NCBI GenBank assembly: GCA_903921835.1
Contig: CAIXRL010000760.1
Span: 1-5,134 of the forward strand
Origin: Candidatus Eiseniibacteriota bacterium
Lineage (GTDB): Bacteria; Eisenbacteria; RBG-16-71-46
Length of the DNA: 5,134 bases
Direction of reading: 5' to 3'
Part shown: positions 1 through 5,134 of the stretch, one piece after another
Layout of the letters: each line of letters starts with the position of its first letter
Position numbering within the stretch: the stretch's first letter is position 1
Translations under genes and position numbers: made by a program
The notes under the pieces: generated by a model
Databases searched by the model: none
The model's input: the letters and a program-made list of their open reading frames with translations, nothing else
What the model was told of the DNA's origin: nothing

Positions 1-46
1 ACAGCGCCAGCACGCCGGTGCACGCCGCGAGGGCGCGCGCGCTCAC
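1..46 (-). CDS. Possible third operon gene, first 15 codons only (unknown product)
   Basis: A GTG at 46-44 on the minus strand overlaps the glucosidase stop codon in a GTGA arrangement, the usual geometry for translationally coupled genes. A GGAG (complement of 53-56) lies 6 bases upstream of it. The frame then stays open to the window edge and reads MSARALAACTGVLAL. That short peptide is mostly small and hydrophobic and could be the start of a signal peptide, a lipoprotein leader or a membrane segment, but 15 residues are too few to assign a family. In DNA this GC-rich a short open frame is expected by chance, so the case rests on the stop/start overlap and the Shine-Dalgarno spacing. If real, it would be co-transcribed with the dehydrogenase and glucosidase. 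Confidence 0.35.
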   Translation of the reverse strand, partial: MSARALAACTGVLAL

Positions 47-2766
47 GCGGGGCTCCGCGGCGGCGACGCGCGCCCCGGGCCCGCCTCGTGCTCCGCGTTC
101 GCGCGCGCCACGTGCTCGAGGCAGCGTGCGACCAGCGCGGTCCAGCCCGTCTGGTGGCTCGCTCCGAGCCCGCGGCCGTCGTCGCCGTCGAAGTACTCGT
201 GGAAGAGCACGAGCGACTTCCAGTGCGGGTCGGTCGCGAGGCGCGGGTCGTCCCCCGCGAACGGCCGCCGGCCGTCGGCGCCCGGCACGAACAGCCGCGT
301 GAGCCGCAGGGACAGCTCGCCGGCCACCTCCCCCAGCGTCATCATGCGTCCCGAGCCGGTCGGGCACTCGACCTGGAACGCGTCGCCGTGGAAGTGGTGG
401 TAGCGCTCGAGCGCCTCGATGAGCAGGTAGTTGAGCGGGAACCACACGGGCCCGCGCCAGTTCGAGTTGCCGCCGAACAGCTCGGTCGTGCTCTCGGCCG
501 GCGTGTACTCGACGCGGTACGTCCCGCCGTCGATCGCCATCTCGAAGGGCGCTGCCGCGTGGGCGCGAGAGAGCGAGCGGATGCCGTACGGCGAGAGGAA
601 TTCGCCCTCGTCGAGGAGCACGTGGAGCACGCGTTCGAGCCGCTCGCGCGACGGGATCGCGAGCAGCCGCCTGCCGTCGCGGTTCGCGGACAGGTCGCTC
701 GTGGCGTGGTCGAAACACGTGATGTGCCGCGCGAGATCCTGGCGATTGTCGAGGAACCACTGCAGGCGCCTGCGGAAGCCCGGCAGCCGGTCCAGGACGT
801 CCTGCTCCAGGACCTCCACCGCGAGCAGCGGGATGAGCCCCACCGCCGAGCGCACGCGCACCGGAATCGCCTCCCCACCGATGTTGAGGCGGTCGTGGTA
901 GAAGCCGTCGCCGTCGTCCCAGAGCCCCGTGCCGCCCAGCGTGTTCATGGCGTCGGCGATCGCGATGAAGTGCTCGAAGAACCTCGAGGCCAGATCCTCG
1001 TAGGCTGCGTCCTCGCTGGCGAGCTCGAGCGCCATGGACAGCATGGTGCCGCAGTAGAACGCCATCCACGCCGTGCCGTCCGCCTGTTCGAGCTGCCCGC
1101 CGCCCGGCAGCGGCTTGCTGCGATCGAAGATCCCGACGTTGTCGAGACCGAGGAAGCCGCCGGCAAAGAGGTTGTTGCCGTCCGCGTCCTTGCGGTTCAC
1201 CCACCACGTGAAATTGATCAGCAGCTTCTGGAACACGCGCTCGAGGAACAACCGGTCGCGGCCGCCCCGCGGTCCGCTGATCTTGTAGACGCGCCACGCC
1301 GCCCACGCGTGCACGGGCGGGTTCACGTCGCCAAACGCCCACTCGTACGCGGGCAGCTGGCCGTTCGGGTGCATGTACCACTCGCGCGTGAACAGCAGCA
1401 GCTGCTGCCGGGCGAAGTCCGGATCGATCCGCGCGAAGGCGACCATGTGGAACGCCAGGTCCCACGCCGCGTACCACGGGTACTCCCACTTGTCCGGCAT
1501 CGAGATCACGTCGCGGTTGTAGAGCTGCGGCCAGTCGCGATTGCGCCCACGCGACCGGCCCCCGGGTGGCGGCGACTGCGCCGGGTCGCCCTCCAGCCAC
1601 TCGCGCACGACGTAGAAGTAGAACTGGCGGTTCCACACGAGGCCCGCATACGCCTGCCGCGCCACGGCGCGCTCGGCCTCGCCGAGCCGCGCCGGCACCG
1701 TCGTGGCGTAGAACTCGTCGCACTCGGCGATGCGCGCCGCGAACGTGGCGTCGAACTCGGGGCCGAACGGCTGCGGCCGCGCCTCGCGCGCGTCGGTGAG
1801 ACGCAGGCGCAGCGTCACCTGAGCGCCCGGCGCCACCGTGAGCAGGTGATGCGCCGCCGCACGCGTGCCCTCGCGCGCGGGATTCACGGCCGCCTCGTTC
1901 CCGGAGACGATGCGCGCGTGGAACGCGTCCTTCACCCACGGCCGGGCGTTGGGCGTGCCGAAGAGCCGCTCGGTGTTGGTGTCGTTCTCGGTGAACAGCA
2001 GCGCCGGCGCCTGCCCGCCGGGGCCGGCCTCGACGTCGAGCACGAAACGCCCGAGCGTGCCGTGCTCCGCGACCACGCGCGCCGGGCCGTCGGCCGCGAG
2101 CCGCGGCCGCGGCGGATACGCCTCGCCCGTCCGGCCCCAGCTCCACGTGTTGCGGAACCACAGCTGCGGCAGCACGTGCAACGACGCGGCATCCGGCCCG
2201 CGGTTGGCGACCGTGATGCGCACGAGCACGTCGTCCGGCGACGCCTTGGCGTACTCCACGGTCACGTCGAAGTAGCGCCCTTCGTCGAACACGCCCGTGT
2301 CGGCCAGCTCGTACTCGGGCTCGTGCCTGCCGCGCGCGCGGTTCTCCGCGACGAGCCGGTCGTAGGGGTAGGCGGCCTGCGGGTACTTGTAGAGCCCGCG
2401 CAGGTAGCTGTGCGTCGGCGTCGCGTCGAGGTGAAAGTACGCCTCCTTCACGTCCTCGCCGTGATTGCCCTCCTCGCCCGACAGCCCGAACAACCGCTCC
2501 TTGAGGATCGGGTCGCGCCCGTTCCACAGCGCGAGCGCGAAGCACAGCCGGCCCTCGCGGTCGCACAGCCCGAGCAGGCCGTCCTCGCCCCAGCGATAGG
2601 CGCGGCTGCGCGCGTGGTCGTGCGGCAGGTAGTCCCAGCTCGTGCCGTCGGCGGAATAGTCCTCCCGCACCGTGCCCCACTGCCGGTCGGACAGGTAGGG
2701 CCCCCAGCGCTTCCAGTTCTGCTCGCGCGCCGCGTCCTGCCGCAGGCGTTCCCGCTCAGCATCCAC
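43..2766 (-). CDS. Cytoplasmic glucosidase, GH63 / MGH1-like glycoside hydrolase
   Basis: The 907-residue product matches the roughly 880-900 residue bacterial 'glucosidase' family with an MGH1-like (GH63-type) catalytic domain. These are inverting enzymes that hydrolyse alpha-glycosides. Seen in the sequence: a family-typical N-terminus (WKRWGPYLSDRQWGTVREDY, about 18-37), WDYLPHDHARSRAYRWGEDG (44-63), GNHGEDVKE (100-108) and LWFRNTWSWG (202-211) in the N-terminal beta-rich half. A helical part resembling an (alpha/alpha)6 barrel follows from about residue 350. Within it, WDLAFH carries D436, the likely general acid. ELFGGNSNWRGPVW spans 762-775, and HEYFDGDDGRG carries E857, the likely general base; these roles are inferred from GH63 motif order. 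There is no signal peptide or membrane segment, so it should act in the cytoplasm. The GTG start is preceded by GAGG at 8 bases, and the family motifs begin soon after it. The last 15 or so residues are low-complexity and rich in Pro, Ala and Arg. The gene lies 47 bases downstream of the glucose dehydrogenase-like gene. The substrate is unknown: glucosylglycerate, mannosylglycerate, glucosylglycerol or a short alpha-glucan are all possible. Confidence 0.92.
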   Translation of the reverse strand: MDAERERLRQDAAREQNWKRWGPYLSDRQWGTVREDYSADGTSWDYLPHDHARSRAYRWGEDGLLGLCDREGRLCFALALWNGRDPILKERLFGLSGEEGNHGEDVKEAYFHLDATPTHSYLRGLYKYPQAAYPYDRLVAENRARGRHEPEYELADTGVFDEGRYFDVTVEYAKASPDDVLVRITVANRGPDAASLHVLPQLWFRNTWSWGRTGEAYPPRPRLAADGPARVVAEHGTLGRFVLDVEAGPGGQAPALLFTENDTNTERLFGTPNARPWVKDAFHARIVSGNEAAVNPAREGTRAAAHHLLTVAPGAQVTLRLRLTDAREARPQPFGPEFDATFAARIAECDEFYATTVPARLGEAERAVARQAYAGLVWNRQFYFYVVREWLEGDPAQSPPPGGRSRGRNRDWPQLYNRDVISMPDKWEYPWYAAWDLAFHMVAFARIDPDFARQQLLLFTREWYMHPNGQLPAYEWAFGDVNPPVHAWAAWRVYKISGPRGGRDRLFLERVFQKLLINFTWWVNRKDADGNNLFAGGFLGLDNVGIFDRSKPLPGGGQLEQADGTAWMAFYCGTMLSMALELASEDAAYEDLASRFFEHFIAIADAMNTLGGTGLWDDGDGFYHDRLNIGGEAIPVRVRSAVGLIPLLAVEVLEQDVLDRLPGFRRRLQWFLDNRQDLARHITCFDHATSDLSANRDGRRLLAIPSRERLERVLHVLLDEGEFLSPYGIRSLSRAHAAAPFEMAIDGGTYRVEYTPAESTTELFGGNSNWRGPVWFPLNYLLIEALERYHHFHGDAFQVECPTGSGRMMTLGEVAGELSLRLTRLFVPGADGRRPFAGDDPRLATDPHWKSLVLFHEYFDGDDGRGLGASHQTGWTALVARCLEHVARANAEHEAGPGRASPPRSPA

Positions 2767-2773
2767 GTCGTCG

Positions 2774-2778
2774 TCCTC
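2774..2778 (-). promoter_or_regulatory. Ribosome binding site of the glucosidase gene
   Basis: The minus strand reads GAGGA here. Its GAGG core lies 8 bases before the GTG at 2766. The reading frame runs open far upstream into the dehydrogenase gene, so this site and the onset of family-conserved sequence are what fix the start. Confidence 0.6.
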
Positions 2779-2793
2779 GCGATTCGGGCCTGC

Positions 2794-2813
2794 GCCGCCG
2801 CGACCGCGGCGGC
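2794..2813 (-). other. Intercistronic 9-bp inverted repeat (hairpin)
   Basis: A perfect inverted repeat lies immediately after the dehydrogenase stop codon (2816-2814). On the minus strand the arms are GCCGCCGCG and CGCGGCGGC around a 2-base centre, realistically an 8-bp stem with a 4-base loop. All stem pairs are G-C. No T-rich tract follows on the minus strand, so a classical intrinsic terminator is unlikely. Possible roles are stabilising or setting the processing end of the upstream mRNA, pausing, or modulating entry to the glucosidase ribosome binding site 15 bases further on. Short GC palindromes also arise by chance in such DNA. Confidence 0.5.
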
Positions 2814-3914
2814 TCAGGCCGCGCCGATCTCCACCACCGTCTTGATGCCGCCCACGCGCGTGACCAGCGCCTCGCGCGCGCCAGCGAGCGGGAAGCGATT
2901 CGTGATGAGCGCGCGCACGGCGTCCGGCCAGAGCGCCATGAAGCGACCCAGGTCCGCCACTGCCGCCTCGTAGGCATCCCGCCCCGCGTTCACCGTGCCC
3001 AGCACGACCTGGTTGTTGAGCACGACCGAGCGCATCAGCACGCCACCATCCACGTCCGGCGCGCCACGGCGGCCGGGAACGCCGGTGAAGACGAAGAGCG
3101 CGTTGGGGCCCAGCGCGGCGAGCGCCTCGAACGCCGGCGCCTCGGCGCCCACCGCCTCGTAGACGAGGTCCACGCGCCCGAGCGGGGGGAACAGCGTCGC
3201 CAGCGGCGTGTCCGCGCTGGAGACGTAGCTCCCGCCGATCGACTCGAGCAGACCCGCGCGCACGTCGGCCGCGCCCTGCCGCGAGACCAGCGTCACGCGG
3301 CAGCCGGCGACGCGCAGCGCCATCGCGCCCAGCAGCCCCACCGGTCCGCCCCCGAGCACCACCGCGTGCAGACCCGCCAGGTCCTCGCCGCGCCACGGCA
3401 TGCGGTCCAGCATGCGGCGCACTTCGAGCAGCGCCTTCTCGGCGATCGTGAGCGGCTCCACCAGCACGCCCACGTCGCGCAGTTCCGCGGGCACCGGCAC
3501 GAGCCAGCGCGCGGCGTCCACCACGCGGGCGGTCATGAAGCCGTGCGCGCCCTTGATGCCGCGCTCGACGTAGCCGCCCGTGACGCAGAAGTCCTGGCGG
3601 CCCGCGCGGCAGGCATCGCATGCAGGGTCGGCGCAGGGCCGGCGCACCATGGGCACCACGAGCTGCCCCGGCGCAAAACCGCCGGCCTCCGGGCCCGCCG
3701 AGACCACCTCGGCGAGCGATTCGTGGCCGAGCACCAGGTACCCCTCCCCCGCGGGCGGCGTGCCGTAGTCGAACGCGCAGATCTCCCGGTCGGTCCCACA
3801 GACGCCGACGCGCAGCACGCGCAGCAGGACGTCGTCGGGCGCACGCAGCGCCGGCTCAAGATGGTCCACGAGCCCGATGAGGCGCAGTGCTGGCGTGACG
3901 GCGAGAGCTTTCAC
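2814..3914 (-). CDS. Glucose 1-dehydrogenase-like zinc-dependent medium-chain dehydrogenase
   Basis: The 366-residue product is a medium-chain zinc alcohol dehydrogenase-fold enzyme closest in pattern to the archaeal-type glucose 1-dehydrogenases, which oxidise D-glucose (sometimes galactose or other aldoses) to the 1,5-lactone with NAD(P)+. Visible motifs in order: CGTDRE with C39, a catalytic zinc ligand; GHES with H64 and E65; four cysteines at 94, 99, 102 and 110 for the structural zinc; DFCVTGGYVERGIKGAHGFM (108-127), highly characteristic of this family; VLVEPL with E153 near the zinc site; and the Rossmann glycine motif GGGPVG at 188-193. SRQ (211-213) follows the second Rossmann strand, where an Arg often favours NADP. 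NNQVVLGTVNA (300-310) is also typical of the family. The GTG start at 3914 has GGGAG 8 bases upstream, and residue 1 begins the conserved fold. The frame continues open upstream, but that part is only the antisense shadow of the divergent gene. It is the first gene of a probable operon with the glucosidase. A related polyol or sugar dehydrogenase specificity cannot be excluded. Confidence 0.9.
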   Translation of the reverse strand: MKALAVTPALRLIGLVDHLEPALRAPDDVLLRVLRVGVCGTDREICAFDYGTPPAGEGYLVLGHESLAEVVSAGPEAGGFAPGQLVVPMVRRPCADPACDACRAGRQDFCVTGGYVERGIKGAHGFMTARVVDAARWLVPVPAELRDVGVLVEPLTIAEKALLEVRRMLDRMPWRGEDLAGLHAVVLGGGPVGLLGAMALRVAGCRVTLVSRQGAADVRAGLLESIGGSYVSSADTPLATLFPPLGRVDLVYEAVGAEAPAFEALAALGPNALFVFTGVPGRRGAPDVDGGVLMRSVVLNNQVVLGTVNAGRDAYEAAVADLGRFMALWPDAVRALITNRFPLAGAREALVTRVGGIKTVVEIGAA

Positions 3915-3922
3915 GTGCGTGT

Positions 3923-3927
3923 CTCCC
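3923..3927 (-). promoter_or_regulatory. Ribosome binding site of the dehydrogenase gene
   Basis: The minus strand reads GGGAG, 8 bases before the GTG at 3914. This supports the GTG start over the much longer open frame that continues upstream. The motif overlaps an 8-bp palindrome TCCCGGGA at 3924-3931. Confidence 0.6.
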
Positions 3928-4023
3928 GGGATGGAGCGGGCGAGCCTGGAAAGGCGGGAGTGTAGCGCAGGCGGACCCGGGCGCGGCGCTCGGTTACAGT
4001 GTGCGCGAACCCGAACCCCCGCC

Positions 4024-4028
4024 GGAGG
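4024..4028 (+). promoter_or_regulatory. Ribosome binding site of the aminotransferase-like gene
   Basis: GGAGG lies 9 bases before the ATG at 4038. It is a strong Shine-Dalgarno match and makes this ATG the clear start. Confidence 0.75.
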
Positions 4029-4037
4029 CAATTCTCC

Positions 4038-5134
4038 ATGAACACCACGTTCGGACGCTCGCTGCTGGGACTGTGGCCGCTCGATCCGTCCATCACGTAC
4101 CTGAACCACGGCACCGTGGGCGTGGTGCCCCGCCGCGTGATCGCGTTCCAGGACGCGCTGCGCGCGGAGATGGAGCGCCAGCCCGCGACGTTCCTGTTCC
4201 GCGACGCGAACCACCTCGAGGGCCGCGCGGTGAGCGAGCGGCCGCGCATGCGGGTCGCGGCCGACCAGCTCGGCGCATTTCTGGGCGCCCGCGGCGACGA
4301 CCTGGTGTGGGTGGACAACGCCACCGCGGGCGTCAATGCCGTGCTGCGCTCGCTCGACTGGCGCGCGGGCGACGAAGTGCTGGTGACCGACCACGGCTAC
4401 GGCGCGATCGCGCTGGCGGCGCGCGGCATTCTGCGCGCGTTCGGCGCCGTGGTCCGCGAGGTGGTCCTGCCCGACCCCGCGGTCGAGCCCGGCTCCATCG
4501 TGGATGCGATCGCGGGCGCAGTCGGGCCGCGCACGCGCCTGGCGATCGTGGACCACGTCACCTCGGGCAGCGCGCTGGTGCTGCCGATCGCGGAGCTGGT
4601 CGCGCGCTGCCGCGCGCGCGGCGCGGCCGTGCTGGTGGACGGCGCGCACGCCCCGGGCGCGCTGCCGCTGGACCTGGAGACGATCGGCGCTGACTGGTAC
4701 ACGGGCAACCTGCACAAGTGGGCGCTGGCGCCGCGCAGCTGCGGCGTGCTGTGGGCGCCGGCCGCGCGCCAGCCGGACCTGCACCCGCCGGTGATCTCGT
4801 GGGGGCTCGACCAGGGCTTCACGGTCGAGTTCGACTGGGCCGGCACGCGCGATCCCTCCGCGTGGCTGGCCGCGCCCGAGGGTTTCCGCATGCTGGAGGA
4901 ACTGGGTGCGCCCGCCGTGCGCGCGCACAACCACGCGCTGGCGTGGCAGGGCGCGCACGCGGTCGCGAAGGTCGTCGGCACGCGCTTCGACGTGGCGGAG
5001 TCCATGGTGGGCTGCATGGCCACGCTGCCGCTGCCGCCGTCGTGCGGCTCCAGCAGGGAGGACGGGGCGCGGCTGCGCGACCGGCTGCTGTTCGAGCACC
5101 GCATCGAGGTGCCGGTGATCCAGCTGCACGAGCG
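4038..5134 (+). CDS. PLP-dependent class V aminotransferase-fold enzyme, isopenicillin N epimerase-like (3' end missing)
   Basis: Translation from the ATG stays open for 365 complete codons to the window edge, with no frameshift. Family members of this kind are usually about 380-400 residues, so only a short C-terminal piece is missing. Seen in order: YLNHGTVG (21-28), the characteristic N-terminal signature of the isopenicillin N epimerase-like group; DNATAGVNAVLRSL from about residue 93, with N94-A95-T96 near the cofactor phosphate; GDEVLVTDHGYGA with H119 and Y121; DHVTSG (172-177); DGAHAPG with D201, expected to pair with the pyridine nitrogen; TGNLHKW with K227, the expected Schiff-base lysine; and GTRDPSAW starting at G269. 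All core PLP residues are present, so the enzyme should be active and cytosolic. The family label reflects similarity rather than function: members include epimerases, cysteine desulfurase- or lyase-like enzymes and many of unknown substrate. No beta-lactam genes are nearby. It is transcribed away from the sugar operon and shares only the intergenic region with it. Confidence 0.9.
   Translation, partial: MNTTFGRSLLGLWPLDPSITYLNHGTVGVVPRRVIAFQDALRAEMERQPATFLFRDANHLEGRAVSERPRMRVAADQLGAFLGARGDDLVWVDNATAGVNAVLRSLDWRAGDEVLVTDHGYGAIALAARGILRAFGAVVREVVLPDPAVEPGSIVDAIAGAVGPRTRLAIVDHVTSGSALVLPIAELVARCRARGAAVLVDGAHAPGALPLDLETIGADWYTGNLHKWALAPRSCGVLWAPAARQPDLHPPVISWGLDQGFTVEFDWAGTRDPSAWLAAPEGFRMLEELGAPAVRAHNHALAWQGAHAVAKVVGTRFDVAESMVGCMATLPLPPSCGSSREDGARLRDRLLFEHRIEVPVIQLHE

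Larger units (their letters stand above)
3915..4037. promoter_or_regulatory. Divergent intergenic region with presumed back-to-back promoters
   Basis: This 123-base non-coding gap separates the leftward dehydrogenase-glucosidase operon from the rightward aminotransferase-like gene, so both promoters should lie here. Candidate -10-like hexamers are weak: TACAGT at 3995-4000 on the plus strand, and TACACT on the minus strand (complement of 3959-3964). Each matches 4 of 6 positions of TATAAT, and neither has a good -35 element at normal spacing. CCCGGG occurs twice, within the palindrome at 3924-3931 and at 3976-3981. No long inverted repeat suggesting a specific operator is evident, and no regulator gene lies in the window. 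Confidence 0.5.

Noticed and set aside
25..42. Alternating GC run near the left edge, considered as a simple repeat or structural element
   Set aside because: It is short and irregular, and is explained by Ala/Arg codons in a very GC-rich genome.
2794..2813. The intercistronic inverted repeat read as an intrinsic terminator between the two minus-strand genes
   Set aside because: No run of T follows the stem on the minus strand, the next gene starts 27 bases later with its own ribosome binding site, and the two gene functions fit co-expression.
88..2973. A 961-codon open frame on the plus strand, antisense to the glucosidase gene
   Set aside because: It is a mirror of the GC-rich third positions of the real gene. 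The product is rich in Arg, His, Val and Pro without domain motifs, it runs across the gene boundary into the dehydrogenase, and the opposite strand encodes a clear conserved enzyme.
2767..3621. A 285-codon upstream extension of the glucosidase frame on the minus strand
   Set aside because: It overlaps the conserved dehydrogenase in another frame of the same strand and is Arg/Gly/Ala-rich. The glucosidase family's conserved N-terminus begins just after the GTG at 2766.
3366..3965. A 199-codon plus-strand frame overlapping the start of the dehydrogenase gene and the intergenic region
   Set aside because: It is antisense to conserved dehydrogenase sequence, is rich in His, Arg and Ala, and lacks motifs or a convincing ribosome binding site. 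It is typical of shadow frames in high-GC DNA.
3915..5129. A 405-codon upstream extension of the dehydrogenase frame on the minus strand, which could look like a fusion protein
   Set aside because: The extension is antisense to the well-conserved aminotransferase-like gene, has a composition rich in Arg, His and Ala with no recognisable fold, and the GTG at 3914 has its own Shine-Dalgarno site where the conserved dehydrogenase begins.

Overview
This is a very GC-rich bacterial window, roughly 70% GC by eye with a strong G/C preference at third codon positions. It is densely coding and carries metabolic enzymes. The codon bias, GTG starts and purine-rich ribosome binding sites fit a high-GC soil lineage such as Gemmatimonadota, Acidobacteriota or myxobacteria-like groups. 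Nothing in the window fixes the phylum. I see no tRNA, rRNA, CRISPR array, insertion sequence, phage gene or repeat array.

Minus strand, right to left: a zinc-dependent medium-chain dehydrogenase of the glucose 1-dehydrogenase type (3914 to 2814) is followed after 47 bases by a large cytoplasmic glucosidase of the GH63 / MGH1-like type (2766 to 43). The glucosidase stop codon overlaps a GTG with its own GGAG, probably the start of a third gene in the same operon. Only its first 15 codons fall in the window. A perfect 9-bp inverted repeat sits directly after the dehydrogenase stop codon, in the gap between the two complete genes.

Plus strand: after a 123-base divergent intergenic region, a PLP-dependent class V aminotransferase-fold enzyme, resembling the 'isopenicillin N epimerase-like' group, starts at 4038. 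It stays open to the right edge of the window, so its C-terminus is missing.

The minus-strand pair suggests a simple pathway: the glucosidase frees glucose from an intracellular glucoside and the dehydrogenase oxidises it to gluconolactone with NAD(P)+. The glucosidase has no visible signal peptide, so a cytoplasmic substrate is likely, for example a glucosylated compatible solute or a short oligosaccharide. The aminotransferase-like gene is divergent and has no evident link to this pathway. I found no convincing evidence for a wholly new system. The points most worth checking are the glucosidase substrate, the intercistronic hairpin and the third gene at the left edge.
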